Part shown: positions 52,684 to 61,454 of the stretch, piece by piece
Layout of the letters: each line of letters starts with the position of its first letter
How positions within the stretch are numbered: position 1 is the stretch's first letter
The notes under the pieces: generated by a model
Database searches by the model: none
The model's input: the letters and a program-made list of their open reading frames with translations, nothing else
Told to the model about the DNA's origin: nothing
Position numbers and translations under genes: made by a program
Source of the DNA: Mycobacterium sp. 1554424.7
GTDB lineage: Bacteria > Actinomycetota > Actinomycetes > Mycobacteriales > Mycobacteriaceae
NCBI RefSeq assembly: GCF_001665295.1
Contig: NZ_LZSE01000135.1
Location: forward strand, 1-64,000
Length of the DNA: 64,000 bases
Reading direction: 5' to 3'

Positions 52684-53307
52684 CTATTTCGTCAGTCGCC
52701 GGGCCAGCGTGTCCCGGCCGGGGCCGGAAAGCTCCGCCAGCGCGGCGGGCCGGCCGGTCATCGCCATGAGCAGTGCCTCGCCCGCGCCGCTGACCTCGGG
52801 TCCCCGGCCGTGTGTCCAGTCGACGTCCGTGGCGCGCAGGCGCAGCCCGCGGATCCGGCGCCCCGCGCCCAGCCTCGGGTTGCCGGGCACCAAGCCGAGG
52901 ACCCGCTGGAGCCGATCGGGGGGCACGGTGCGCGGCCGGCCGAGCGAGCGGCGGATGTCCTGGTGGTGGACGGTGCCGTCAACGAGCGCGATCATTCCGC
53001 CGAACCCCGCGGTCAGCCCGCGGGGTTCGAGATGACCGCGGAGGAACTCGAGGAGCTGTTCGGGGCGCAGCGTGGAGAACTCGTCGACGCCCACCTGGTT
53101 GGCCCGCACCACCCAGCCCTTCGCAAACCGCTTCAGCAGCCCCGCGACGCCCAGCTCTTCGTAGCTGATCACATGCGCCACAACGTCTTTGACGGTCCAT
53201 TTCGTGCACAGGCTGGGCGTCTCCCAGTCCCGTGGCGCCAGGGTTGCCAGGAATTCGGCGAGGTCGGCGCGCTCGGCGCGCGCCATGTCCATCAGTGTCG
53301 CCGTCAT
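52684..53307 (-). CDS. Mycothiol-dependent maleylpyruvate isomerase-like (DinB_2) protein
   Basis: This 207-residue protein has the actinobacterial DinB/MDMPI four-helix N-terminal region: RAERADLAEFLATLAPRDW, TKWTVKDVVAHVISYEE, and a later metal-site His in VDGTVHHQDIRRSL. Three His/Asp residues of this kind bind metal in mycothiol-using enzymes. The substrate is unknown. The start overlaps the SRPBCC stop by four bases, making an arsR-SRPBCC-DinB_2 operon. The end lies two bases from embR, which is convergent. Confidence 0.8.
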   Translation of the reverse strand: MTATLMDMARAERADLAEFLATLAPRDWETPSLCTKWTVKDVVAHVISYEELGVAGLLKRFAKGWVVRANQVGVDEFSTLRPEQLLEFLRGHLEPRGLTAGFGGMIALVDGTVHHQDIRRSLGRPRTVPPDRLQRVLGLVPGNPRLGAGRRIRGLRLRATDVDWTHGRGPEVSGAGEALLMAMTGRPAALAELSGPGRDTLARRLTK

Positions 53308-53786
53308 CCATGCGCCCCCACGCTGAGCAGCCTGCCGTAGCGGTCCAGATACAGCGGCCAGCCGGCGTCGCCGTCGACACCCTCGGCGACGGACTCCCAG
53401 CCCGGACCGTGCCGGTCCAGGTGGCGGTGTTCGAGCTCCACGCGCGTGCGCTCGTCGGACTCGGCGGTGAACCGCACCTCGACCTCGCTCGCCCGGGACA
53501 AATCGGACTCCAGCTGCCAGGTCGGGCCGATGTCCCAGCTGAAGGTCACGCGGTGCGGCGGCTCGAAGGCGAGGATGCGCGCCCACCGGCAGACGCTGCC
53601 GTCGACGCCGCGGTCATAGATGTGCCCGCCGACGACCGGTTCGAACACCGTCTCGGCGATCGGCACGGCGAGCAGGTTGTGCTCGCGTGGCTTGAAGTCG
53701 CCGAACCGCTCGGTGAAGACGGCGAACGCCCGCTCGATCGGGGCGTTGACGACGACGTGGTGCGTGATGCTCGGCGTTCGGGTCAT
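53304..53786 (-). CDS. SRPBCC/AHSA1-family ligand-binding protein
   Basis: This 160-residue protein has the AHSA1/START-like fold: VVVNAPIERAFAVFTERFGDF at the first strand-helix, GGHIYDRGVDGSVCRWARIL, then RVTFSWDIG and TRVELEHRHLDRHG. Such proteins bind small hydrophobic molecules or act as cyclases. It lies between an ArsR regulator and a DinB_2 enzyme with four-base overlaps on each side, so the three probably respond to one signal. Confidence 0.82.
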   Translation of the reverse strand: MTRTPSITHHVVVNAPIERAFAVFTERFGDFKPREHNLLAVPIAETVFEPVVGGHIYDRGVDGSVCRWARILAFEPPHRVTFSWDIGPTWQLESDLSRASEVEVRFTAESDERTRVELEHRHLDRHGPGWESVAEGVDGDAGWPLYLDRYGRLLSVGAHG

Positions 53787-54115
53787 GACGGTTCCCCCTT
53801 GCTCTCCTCGATTGTTTCTGCGTAGTTGGCCAGCGCCTGGGCCCAGAACCGGTCGAGCTCGGCGCGCAACGCCTCGAGACCGGTCGGGTCGAGGTGATAG
53901 ACGCGACGGGTTCCCGCGGCCCGGTCGCGAACCAGACCCGCGGACTTGAGGACCTTGAGGTGCTGCGAGACGGCGGGCCGGCTGACGGGCAGATCGCGGG
54001 CCAACTCGCCGACCGCCGCCGGGCCGTGCGCGAGGCGTTCCACGATGGAGCGCCGGGTCCCGTCGGCCAGCGCCATCCAGGCGTCGCCGTCGCGCACGGA
54101 TCGGTAAGTGGCCAC
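53783..54115 (-). CDS. ArsR-family winged-helix regulator
   Basis: This 110-residue repressor has the ArsR core ALADGTRRSIVERLAHGPAA, recognition helix LPVSRPAVSQHLKVLKSAGLV and wing DRAAGTRRVYHLD. No Cys-rich metal site is visible, so it probably senses an organic ligand or works through its partners. It is the first gene of the three-gene set. GTG at 54115 is the start. Arms ATCGGTAA (54100-54107) and TTACCGAT (54133-54140) form a perfect inverted repeat around the start codon, a candidate self-operator. Confidence 0.85.
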   Translation of the reverse strand: MATYRSVRDGDAWMALADGTRRSIVERLAHGPAAVGELARDLPVSRPAVSQHLKVLKSAGLVRDRAAGTRRVYHLDPTGLEALRAELDRFWAQALANYAETIEESKGEPS

Positions 54116-54172
54116 GAACCGTAAGTCTAGGGTTACCGATGGCGTCGCATCAAGAGTTCTTCATCGTGCGGC

Positions 54173-54194
54173 CTTGTCAGGCTATCCTGACAAG
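54173..54194. promoter_or_regulatory. Perfect palindromic operator before the HTH-PASTA gene
   Basis: Arms CTTGTCAGG and CCTGACAAG are perfect complements around CTAT. The palindrome ends one base before the ATG of the HTH-PASTA gene. A bound protein here would block translation initiation as well as transcription start, so self-repression by the encoded HTH protein is the simplest guess. Confidence 0.75.
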
Positions 54195-54830
54195 ATGAGC
54201 CTTGCGGACGCATGGGACCAGGCCCAACAGGCGTGGCGCCGGCTCGGCGCGCGCAGCGGGCGTCCCAGCGGCGACGGGCTGGAGGCGCTGTCCGACATCG
54301 GCATGGTGCGTCGGATGCTGGACCAGGCGGAGTTGGCTGCGGTGCGGGCCGCCCGGCGGCACGGCAAGTCGTGGGCAGAGATCGCCACCGAACTGGGTGT
54401 CACGCGCCAATCCGCGTGGGAACGCTGGCGGGACCTCGACGACGCCACGGGCAGTGCTGAATCGACAGCTGTTGGTGACGCGGCGGCCGAGGCGGTGGAG
54501 GTGCGCCTCCGGGAGGCGCCCTGGAGCGCGAAGGTGACGGTGCCCAACGTCGTTGGCCTCGAGTGGATCGCGGCCCGCGACTTGCTCAACGACAAGGGGC
54601 TGGTCGCCATGAACGCCCAACCGGACTTTCCATCCGAGCCCGGGGACGGGGGCTGGATCGTCACTGATCAGGTCCCCGAGTCTGGCGCGCGGGTCAAGTC
54701 GGGTTCCGCGGTCCGGTTATGGCTCAACGGTGAAGGGGGCGCGGGCGTCCGCGAACCGCGTCGCCCGCGGCCGACGCCCATCTCGGCCCGCGAGATGCGG
54801 CCCGAACCCCGCGACCAAGCGGTCGGGTAG
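54195..54830 (+). CDS. Soluble HTH-PASTA protein
   Basis: This 211-residue protein begins with a helix-rich region, then a helix-turn-helix of the SWAEIATELGVTRQSAWERW type near residue 64. One PASTA domain follows at about residues 113-180: VTVPNVVGLEWIAARDLL, then WIVTDQVPESGARVKSGS. The tail is Arg/Pro-rich. There is no signal peptide or membrane segment. PASTA domains normally occur outside the cell on PknB-type kinases or penicillin-binding proteins, so their fusion to a DNA-binding domain is unusual. ATG 54195 is preferred over an earlier frame start at 54108, which would read through the palindrome. Confidence 0.75.
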   Translation: MSLADAWDQAQQAWRRLGARSGRPSGDGLEALSDIGMVRRMLDQAELAAVRAARRHGKSWAEIATELGVTRQSAWERWRDLDDATGSAESTAVGDAAAEAVEVRLREAPWSAKVTVPNVVGLEWIAARDLLNDKGLVAMNAQPDFPSEPGDGGWIVTDQVPESGARVKSGSAVRLWLNGEGGAGVREPRRPRPTPISAREMRPEPRDQAVG

Positions 54831-54884
54831 GTGTCGTCGCCCCGGCGCAAGAATTTCGCAATCGGCGCGGGTGACACTCGGTGC

Positions 54885-55166
54885 ATGCGGCGGATGATTG
54901 CCCTGGCCTTGCTGTCGGTCAGTTTCGCGGTGGCCGGATTCGGGCTGGCCGCGGGCACCGCCCAGGCCAACACCCGCGGCCCATACCAATGGTGCCCGGG
55001 GCAACACCTGCCGGAGACCGACGTCGTCTGGGACATGAACGTCTGCCACACCTGGTACTGGGTCGACTACGGATTCCAGGCCAATCGCGGTCATTTTGTC
55101 TACGAGGGCGACAACCCACCGCCAAACTTGGGGTGCATTCCCGGTCTGTGCCTGCCCGGGCTGTAG
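54885..55166 (+). CDS. Small secreted protein, WDM-VCHTWY family, copy 1
   Basis: This 93-residue product has a signal peptide (RRMIALALLSVSFAVAGFGL) cleaved after GTAQA. The mature part reads YQWCPGQHLPETD, VVWDMNVCHTWYWVDYG, and ends with GCIPGLCLPGL. Four cysteines would form two disulfides. I do not know a function; the same pattern occurs in the next gene. GTG at 54831 is a possible longer start, but it would put residues before a good signal peptide. Confidence 0.75.
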   Translation: MRRMIALALLSVSFAVAGFGLAAGTAQANTRGPYQWCPGQHLPETDVVWDMNVCHTWYWVDYGFQANRGHFVYEGDNPPPNLGCIPGLCLPGL

Positions 55167-55186
55167 CGACGACAAAGGATCAAGCC

Positions 55187-55522
55187 ATGAACACCAGTCG
55201 AACTTTGAAGCGGATGATCGCCGGGGCAGTGCTGTCGACCGGCGTGGCGATTGCGGGCTTTGGCGCGGCAACCGGAATTGCACACGCCGATCCCTGGGCG
55301 GAAGGCCCCCATCAATGGTGTCCGGGGCAGCCCCTGCCGCAGGCCGACATCTCATGGGACATGGGCGTTTGCCACACCTGGTACCTGCTCGTCGGCGGCC
55401 CGAAGGGAAACGTCGGTGGCCGCTGGAACACCATTTGGGACGGCGCCAATCCGCCCGCGCCGATCCGGAAGCCGCCGGGAAATTGTGGCCTGTTCGCGTG
55501 CCCTGAGCCGCCGGGAAGCTAA
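55187..55522 (+). CDS. Small secreted protein, WDM-VCHTWY family, copy 2
   Basis: This 111-residue product has a signal peptide (MIAGAVLSTGVAIAGFG) cleaved near GIAHA. The mature part HQWCPGQPLPQADISWDMGV continues into CHTWYLLVGG and ends in GNCGLFACPEPPGS. The core is clearly homologous to copy 1, only 20 bases upstream, so this is a tandem duplication. An AAAGGA ribosome site precedes it. The stop abuts the embC stop, which is convergent, with no base between. Confidence 0.8.
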   Translation: MNTSRTLKRMIAGAVLSTGVAIAGFGAATGIAHADPWAEGPHQWCPGQPLPQADISWDMGVCHTWYLLVGGPKGNVGGRWNTIWDGANPPAPIRKPPGNCGLFACPEPPGS

Positions 55523-58500
55523 CTAGGTGCGGCGCAGCGGGGCCGGGTTCCACAGCCCGCTGCGCGTCGCGACGCCGAGCTGCAACTGGGCGGGCTGGGC
55601 GTCGGGGTAGTAGGGCGTCAGCCGTTGCAGCGAGCCCCAGTCGCGCGACCAGTCGTCCTTCAGGTACGTCGCCATCGTCGTCGCCTTCGCCAGCAACTCG
55701 GTGACGCCCAACGGGCCGCCGCCGTTGTTGTCCATCACCGGTGAGTTGGCCTCGGCGCCGAAGCGGTCCGGCAGGATGCGCCATTTCGGGGCCTCGTCGA
55801 CGCCGTTTTGATGGCCGAACGGGCGCTGACACGGGAAGGCCAGGCCGACGAGCCAGTCCAGGAACACCGGGTCTTTGGACCCGACGACGTCCTGCAGCGT
55901 ACGCAGCTGCGGAATCCGCGGCGGTGTCAGCGCGATCCAGTGCTGCGGCGCCAGGTCTTCGTCGTCGGCGACCAGGCGGATCTGGGTGGCGGCGCTGGGG
56001 ATGGCGGACAGCGGCAGCCGCAGGTTGCGCCAGGCCGGGGAGGCGCCGACGTCCGACAGCTGGGACGACCCGCCCGGGTGCCCGGCGGCGGCTTCGTCGT
56101 CGGTGGCCCACTGGACCTGGACCTCGCGCGGGTCGAAGCGGCCGGCCGCGCTGACGACCAGCAGCGGCCGCGCCTCGTCGCGGGCGGGCAGTCGATACCA
56201 GCCCGAGCGCAGGTGGGCCGGAACCTGGATGCCCGCGCGCCAGCTGCCGAGCACCGGTGTGCGGGCCGGGTCGAGGCTGTAGGGCAGCTGGGCGACCGAA
56301 CCGTTGATCCCGGGCGCCGGGTTGGTGCCGCCCTCGGTGCCCGGCTCGGCGCCGGTGGTCGACCTGTCCTCGTTGACGAAGCTGCGGTCACCCGGGCGTT
56401 CCATCACCGGGTCGGCGCGCACGTCGGCCGGGATGCCGTTGGGGGTGAACGCTTCCGACAAACCCGCCCCCAGGGCGTCGGCCACCGAGGCGCCGACCGG
56501 CGCCAGCATGCCCGCGTTGGGATCCGGCTCGACGAGCACGTCCTCGGCCAGCCCGCAGGACTTGCCGGCCAGGGCATCGAGGTTGGAGCGGCCCACCGAC
56601 CACGCCGGGTACTGGTCGGTCATCGCCAGCGTCAGCGACGCCACCTCGAACACCACTAGGATCCACGCAGCAATTGCCAAGGGGGACTGGACGATTCCGG
56701 CCACACGGGCCCCCGGGCGGGTCTTGGGTGGCCCGTTATCCGGGGCGACGAAGTGGAACCAGGCCGCCAGCAGCAGCACCAGCAGCGTCGCGGCGAGCAG
56801 CGTGGTGGCGAAGGCGTAATGCCATGCGGGAAACGAATTCGACCACGGCACACCGAAATTGGACACGTACCACCAGCCGTTGACGCTGGCGAACGACAGC
56901 GCCACCAGGAACACCACCACGGCGGCGAACACGGTGCGGTTGCGCCGGGATCGCATGGCCACGGAGGTCACGGCGACCGCGGCCAGCGCGCCCAGCGCGC
57001 CGGCCAGCCCGGCGAACACCCCGAAGTGGTGGGTCCATTTGGTGGGGGTGAACATCATCGCGACGAACGAGATGATGGTGATCCCGACGATGCGGCGGCT
57101 AGGCCCGGCCGCCGTGCCGGGAATTCGCCCTTTGCGCAACGACATTGCGACTGTGATCGCCAGCGCCAAAACCAGGGCCAGCACCGCGAAACGGCGGGCG
57201 ACCGACCCGTCGGGGGTGGCCATGAACAGTCGCTCGTAGCGGAGGTGTTCGTCGAACCAGCTCAGGCTGGGTCCGAGCGCGCGCTTGAGCGCGGTCGCCT
57301 GCATTTCGCCGGCCAGGGTCTGGTCACGGAAGATCAGGATCACGGTGACGGTGACCGCGGCCAGGATGGGCGCCAGCAACGGCAGCACCCCGAACTGTCG
57401 GGATCGTCGGTGGATGATGGTGCGCAGCGGGCCGATCGCGACCAGCAGCGCGCCGATCGAGGCGATACCCGTCGGACCGGAGAACAAGGTCATCGCGCCG
57501 ATGATGCAGGCGATGGCCACCGGCAGCAGCCGGTTGGTCGCCACGGCCCGCTCCACCGAGCACCAGGTGAGCAGGATGCCCAGGGCGATGATCGGTTCGG
57601 GGCGAAGCCCGTTGTCCAGCGGCAACCAGGTCGCCAGGAACAGCCCCGCGGCCGTCCACGCCGCCGCCCGGCTGGTCTTCACGGCATGGCCCAGGCGGGG
57701 CATGACCTCGCGGCTGATCGCCCACCAGCACGTCAGCGCCATCGCCAGGGTCGGCAACCGCATCCAGATGCTGGTGGTGCTGACGTGGGCCCACACCGCC
57801 AGCAGGTCGTAGTACCAGCCGAACGGGGCCTCGGGCGTGCCCAACCAGCGGTAGTAGTTGGCCATGTAGCCGGCGTGCTCGGACACCCGGGCCATGGTCA
57901 GGATGTAGCCGTCGTCGGAGGTGTTGGCGCCGACGAAATGCCACCACGTCAGCACCGCGATGACGAGGGCGTCCAGGCCGCCGATCGACCACCAGCGGGC
58001 GGGCAGGAAGCGGCGGTGGCGGGTGCCGTCGGCGGTGTCCAGGACGTGCAGCGCCACCAGGGCGGCGGCGGTCAGCACGACCCCGAGGATCATCGCCGCC
58101 ATCTTCAGCTGGGTGGGGCTGCTGCTGTAGCGGGTGTCGACGGTCGCGGAGAAGCTCAGGCCCGGCGGCGCCGGCCCGGCGAGATCGGTGAACACGCCGA
58201 CGATCTGCGGCCGGAAGTCGTAACCGCTCTTCTCGCCGCGCAGCGGCGCGCCGGGATGCTCGGCGTTGGGCCCCTGGGTCAGGCCGACGAACTCGGCGGT
58301 GACCCGGTCGGCGTGCGCGGTGAAGGTCAGCCGCTGGCAGGCGGGGCTGAGCACCTGGCTCAGCGGGGCGGTGACCACCGCGACGTTGCGCACCACCAGC
58401 ACCAGATAGTCGTTGGCGCGCTGGATGAGCAGTCCGCGGTCGACGGCCTTGGGGGCCTGTTTGGGCACCGTCGACAACAGCACCGTCTTGCCGGCGTTCT

Positions 58501-58789
58501 GCGGTCCGGCCAGCCCGGCGGCGGCCTGACACGGCACGCTGACGTTCAAATCGGTTGCCACGTAGCTGATCAGCGGCGCGTCGACGCTCTCGAACTTGCC
58601 GTTCTGCGGCCAGTTCAGTTGGGCGGTGGTCTGGTTGACCGGCAGTAGCGGGGTGGCGATCGCCAGCAGGGCGCCGAGCAGACCGGCGACGGCAGCGACC
58701 AGCCGCGCGAGCCGGTGGTTACCTCCCGCGTCGTCCACGGGGGTAGATCGTAGTTGTGCGGCCAAGTCAGCCGAGGTTTCGGTGGCCAT
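55523..58789 (-). CDS. embC: Arabinosyltransferase EmbC
   Basis: This 1088-residue GT-C enzyme extends the lipoarabinomannan arabinan with alpha-1,5-arabinofuranose. The catalytic loop is GANTSDDGYILTMARVSEH. Membrane segments are as in EmbA/B, and the C-terminal carbohydrate-binding domain shows [15 protein letters not shown] and NGGGPLGVTELLAKA. The N-terminus [12 protein letters not shown] matches known EmbC. ATG 58789 shares one base with the aftA stop. A longer open frame reaching 59827 is a shadow of aftA and is not used. Confidence 0.96.
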   Translation of the reverse strand: MATETSADLAAQLRSTPVDDAGGNHRLARLVAAVAGLLGALLAIATPLLPVNQTTAQLNWPQNGKFESVDAPLISYVATDLNVSVPCQAAAGLAGPQNAGKTVLLSTVPKQAPKAVDRGLLIQRANDYLVLVVRNVAVVTAPLSQVLSPACQRLTFTAHADRVTAEFVGLTQGPNAEHPGAPLRGEKSGYDFRPQIVGVFTDLAGPAPPGLSFSATVDTRYSSSPTQLKMAAMILGVVLTAAALVALHVLDTADGTRHRRFLPARWWSIGGLDALVIAVLTWWHFVGANTSDDGYILTMARVSEHAGYMANYYRWLGTPEAPFGWYYDLLAVWAHVSTTSIWMRLPTLAMALTCWWAISREVMPRLGHAVKTSRAAAWTAAGLFLATWLPLDNGLRPEPIIALGILLTWCSVERAVATNRLLPVAIACIIGAMTLFSGPTGIASIGALLVAIGPLRTIIHRRSRQFGVLPLLAPILAAVTVTVILIFRDQTLAGEMQATALKRALGPSLSWFDEHLRYERLFMATPDGSVARRFAVLALVLALAITVAMSLRKGRIPGTAAGPSRRIVGITIISFVAMMFTPTKWTHHFGVFAGLAGALGALAAVAVTSVAMRSRRNRTVFAAVVVFLVALSFASVNGWWYVSNFGVPWSNSFPAWHYAFATTLLAATLLVLLLAAWFHFVAPDNGPPKTRPGARVAGIVQSPLAIAAWILVVFEVASLTLAMTDQYPAWSVGRSNLDALAGKSCGLAEDVLVEPDPNAGMLAPVGASVADALGAGLSEAFTPNGIPADVRADPVMERPGDRSFVNEDRSTTGAEPGTEGGTNPAPGINGSVAQLPYSLDPARTPVLGSWRAGIQVPAHLRSGWYRLPARDEARPLLVVSAAGRFDPREVQVQWATDDEAAAGHPGGSSQLSDVGASPAWRNLRLPLSAIPSAATQIRLVADDEDLAPQHWIALTPPRIPQLRTLQDVVGSKDPVFLDWLVGLAFPCQRPFGHQNGVDEAPKWRILPDRFGAEANSPVMDNNGGGPLGVTELLAKATTMATYLKDDWSRDWGSLQRLTPYYPDAQPAQLQLGVATRSGLWNPAPLRRT

Positions 58790-60669
58790 CAGCTCGGCTT
58801 GCGGATGGCCAGCACGAACGGGCCGACGGTGTCGACGACGAAGCGGGGATCGGCGAACAGGGCCGCCGGCAGCTCCACGGTGTACCGGCGAACGTTGGGC
58901 TGGTTCGGGTAGACGTCCTGGGCCAACCGCAACGTGTAGGTGTTGTTCGCGCCGCGGCGCATGAGGAACACCGTCGGCGGGGGCCACGGCGACGTGTCCA
59001 GCGCGTGGATGAACTCGTCGGAGGTCTTGAGCGTGGACCACTTCTCGATCTGCGCGGCCCGCAGGTCGAACTGCGCCAGCGGGTTGGCGTAATGCGACGT
59101 CAGCCCCTGGAATCCCCAGTAGGGGTAGTAGGACAGGAAGCTGTAGTCGGCGGTCATCACCACGATCTGGTCGCGCGGCTTGCCCGTCACCTTGAGGATG
59201 GCCGAGTCGATCTCGGCGTAGAACTTCTCGGAGCTCGGCGGGCGGCGATCGCCGCGCTGGCCGTGGCCGTCGGTGTCGGTGTAGGCGATGGTCAGGTCGG
59301 GCCGCAGCACGTCGGGGATGTCCTGGCTGAACGCGATCGCCGCGGCCAGGCCGATCGCGCCGGCGACGGGTGCGATGGCGCGGCTGCGTGGGGCCAGGTG
59401 TTTGACGGCCTCCACGAAGCCGAACGCCCCGGCGGCGACGAGCAGCACGGTCAGCGTCGGCTGTAGCCGGAACGACAACAGCGTGGTGCGTGCCAGCGTG
59501 GTCAGCATCGACAGCAGCGACCACAGGTAGACGGCCAGCACGCCGATGGCCAGGGCGCCCGCCCGCACCGACGATCGCGCGCGCACCACGAGCCATAGGG
59601 CGCCGAGCATGCAGATCGCTCCCAGCAGCGAGAACTGCAGCATGGGGAAGGTCAGTTCGGCGCCGTCGGCCGGCAGGTAGTGGAAGGCGCTGCCGCTGTT
59701 GCTGATCGGGCTGCTCGCCACGCGCACCAGGAAGGGCAGCCAGGTGGTGCTGGCGATGGCCGCCGCGATGACGGCGATCGCGGCGAGCCGGCGCAGCGGA
59801 TCGAGCGCGGCCCCGGGGCCGTGCCACCGCCAGCGCGCCCCGGCCAGCAGCGCCGCCATCAGCAACATCGTGAACGCGGTGAACCCGAACAGCAGCGAAT
59901 ACCAGATGGCCGTCCAGCCGAGGAACAAGCCCGCGCCGACGACCGCGGCCCAGCCTTGGCCGCCTCGGTCACCCGCGCGCAACCCCGACCAAGTCAGCAC
60001 AAGCACCGGCGGCAACAGCACGGTGATCATCGCGGCGTAGGGCTCGGGCGAGCCGTAGGCCAGCGTCACGGCGGCGGTCGCGGTGGTGACGATGAGCGCG
60101 TACTCGAAGCGGATCATCCGCCACCAGAGCACGAGCGCCACGGCGACCGCGATGGTGATCGAGGTGATGGCCCACGGCTTGTACATCTCCCAGGCCGGCG
60201 CCCCGGCGAGCGCCGCGACGCGACCGCCGATCCAGAACCAGCCCGGCGGATAGAACGTCGGCAGCCCGAGGTACGTCATGTCGTGCAGGGCCGGGCTGTC
60301 CGCGAGCCGCGTCAGGTACTCGGTGCGGAACTGCTGGTCCACGGAGATGCCGAACAGGTACAGCTTGGTCGCGCCCAGCGGCATGCCGAGCGTCACGACG
60401 GTGAAAGCCGAAACGAAGACGAGCCCGCCCAGCTGGGCGAGGACCCGATGACGGCGCCTTTCCTTGGTGAGCCGCCATGCCCAGCCGACGGCGACCAGCC
60501 CGGCCAGGCAGCCCACCTGCCCGACGGTGGTCAGCGCGTGCAGCTGGTTGGACGACGGGTAGGCCGGCCATTGCACGCCGGCGATCGCGATGAGCGACGG
60601 CACCGCCACGAGGACGGCCACCACCACCGCACCGACCATCTGGCCCAGGCTGGCCAGTGCGTTACGCAT
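58789..60669 (-). CDS. aftA: Priming arabinofuranosyltransferase AftA
   Basis: This 626-residue GT-C enzyme adds the first arabinofuranose to the galactan from DPA. The periplasmic loop [20 protein letters not shown] holds the acidic residue expected for catalysis. About 11 membrane segments follow, with a C-terminal soluble part [21 protein letters not shown] 60669 is taken, three bases after the dprE2 stop; the ORF can extend to 60753 but would then overlap dprE2. M. tuberculosis AftA is a little longer at the N-terminus, so the start is moderately certain. Confidence 0.94.
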   Translation of the reverse strand: MRNALASLGQMVGAVVVAVLVAVPSLIAIAGVQWPAYPSSNQLHALTTVGQVGCLAGLVAVGWAWRLTKERRRHRVLAQLGGLVFVSAFTVVTLGMPLGATKLYLFGISVDQQFRTEYLTRLADSPALHDMTYLGLPTFYPPGWFWIGGRVAALAGAPAWEMYKPWAITSITIAVAVALVLWWRMIRFEYALIVTTATAAVTLAYGSPEPYAAMITVLLPPVLVLTWSGLRAGDRGGQGWAAVVGAGLFLGWTAIWYSLLFGFTAFTMLLMAALLAGARWRWHGPGAALDPLRRLAAIAVIAAAIASTTWLPFLVRVASSPISNSGSAFHYLPADGAELTFPMLQFSLLGAICMLGALWLVVRARSSVRAGALAIGVLAVYLWSLLSMLTTLARTTLLSFRLQPTLTVLLVAAGAFGFVEAVKHLAPRSRAIAPVAGAIGLAAAIAFSQDIPDVLRPDLTIAYTDTDGHGQRGDRRPPSSEKFYAEIDSAILKVTGKPRDQIVVMTADYSFLSYYPYWGFQGLTSHYANPLAQFDLRAAQIEKWSTLKTSDEFIHALDTSPWPPPTVFLMRRGANNTYTLRLAQDVYPNQPNVRRYTVELPAALFADPRFVVDTVGPFVLAIRKPS

Positions 60670-60671
60670 GG

Positions 60672-61454
60672 CTAGATTGGCAGCTTGCGGAAGATGCTCC
60701 GCGGGATGTGCCGCAACACCATCATCACGTACCTGAACGCTGCTGGCGCCCAAACCAATTCCTTACCTTGTGCCGCCGCGGTCACCGCAAGGTTGGCGAC
60801 GTACTCCTTGTCGACGGTGAGCGGCGCTTCCTTGGCGCCGGTGGCCTTCCAGTGCGCGATCGTCGTTGACGTGCGAACCTGGCCGGGCCTGATCACCAGG
60901 ACCCGAACGCCGAACTCGCGCAGCGCTTCCCCGAGTCCTAGGTAGAAGCCGTCGAGGCCGGCCTTGGTGGAGCCGTACACGAAGTTGGACCGCCGTACCC
61001 GCTCACCGGCCGCGCTGCTCATCGCGATGATCTGGCCGAACCCCTGCGCGCGCATCTTCTCGCCGAGCAGCACACCCACGGAAACGGCCGCGGTGTAGTT
61101 GATTTCGGCCGCAAGTACCGCCTTGCGCTGGTCCTGCCACAGCTCCTCGGCGTCCCCGAGAATGCCGAACGCCACAATCGCGACGTCGACATCGCCTCCG
61201 GCGAAGGCCTGATCGATGACCGCCGGATGGGTGTCGCTCTTGGTGCCGTCGAAGTCGATCCACTCGACCGACTTGGCGCCGGCCGCCGTCAGCGCGGCGA
61301 CGGCTTCGGCCTTTCGAGGATGGTCGGGTAAGTCCGCCAACACGATTCGCGCGTGCGCGTTCTGCAGGTAGCGCTCGCAGATGGCGAGCCCGATCTCGGA
61401 GGTGCCTCCGAGCAGCAGGATGGTCTGCGGATTTCCCACCGCGTCGAGCACCAT
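60672..61454 (-). CDS. dprE2: Decaprenylphosphoryl-2-keto-ribose reductase DprE2
   Basis: This 260-residue short-chain dehydrogenase reduces decaprenylphosphoryl-2-keto-ribose to DPA with NADH, completing the epimerisation started by DprE1. The cofactor motif is [20 protein letters not shown], with Ser in [20 protein letters not shown] and the YxxxK pair in YGSTK. The C-terminus is hydrophobic with basic residues and may touch the membrane. The ATG follows the dprE1 stop directly with no spacer. Confidence 0.95.
   Translation of the reverse strand: MVLDAVGNPQTILLLGGTSEIGLAICERYLQNAHARIVLADLPDHPRKAEAVAALTAAGAKSVEWIDFDGTKSDTHPAVIDQAFAGGDVDVAIVAFGILGDAEELWQDQRKAVLAAEINYTAAVSVGVLLGEKMRAQGFGQIIAMSSAAGERVRRSNFVYGSTKAGLDGFYLGLGEALREFGVRVLVIRPGQVRTSTTIAHWKATGAKEAPLTVDKEYVANLAVTAAAQGKELVWAPAAFRYVMMVLRHIPRSIFRKLPI

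Noticed and set aside
58790-59827. Extension of the embC frame upstream to 59827
   Set aside because: The added sequence lies inside aftA and is low-complexity Arg/Ala; the EmbC N-terminus [12 protein letters not shown] starts at 58789.
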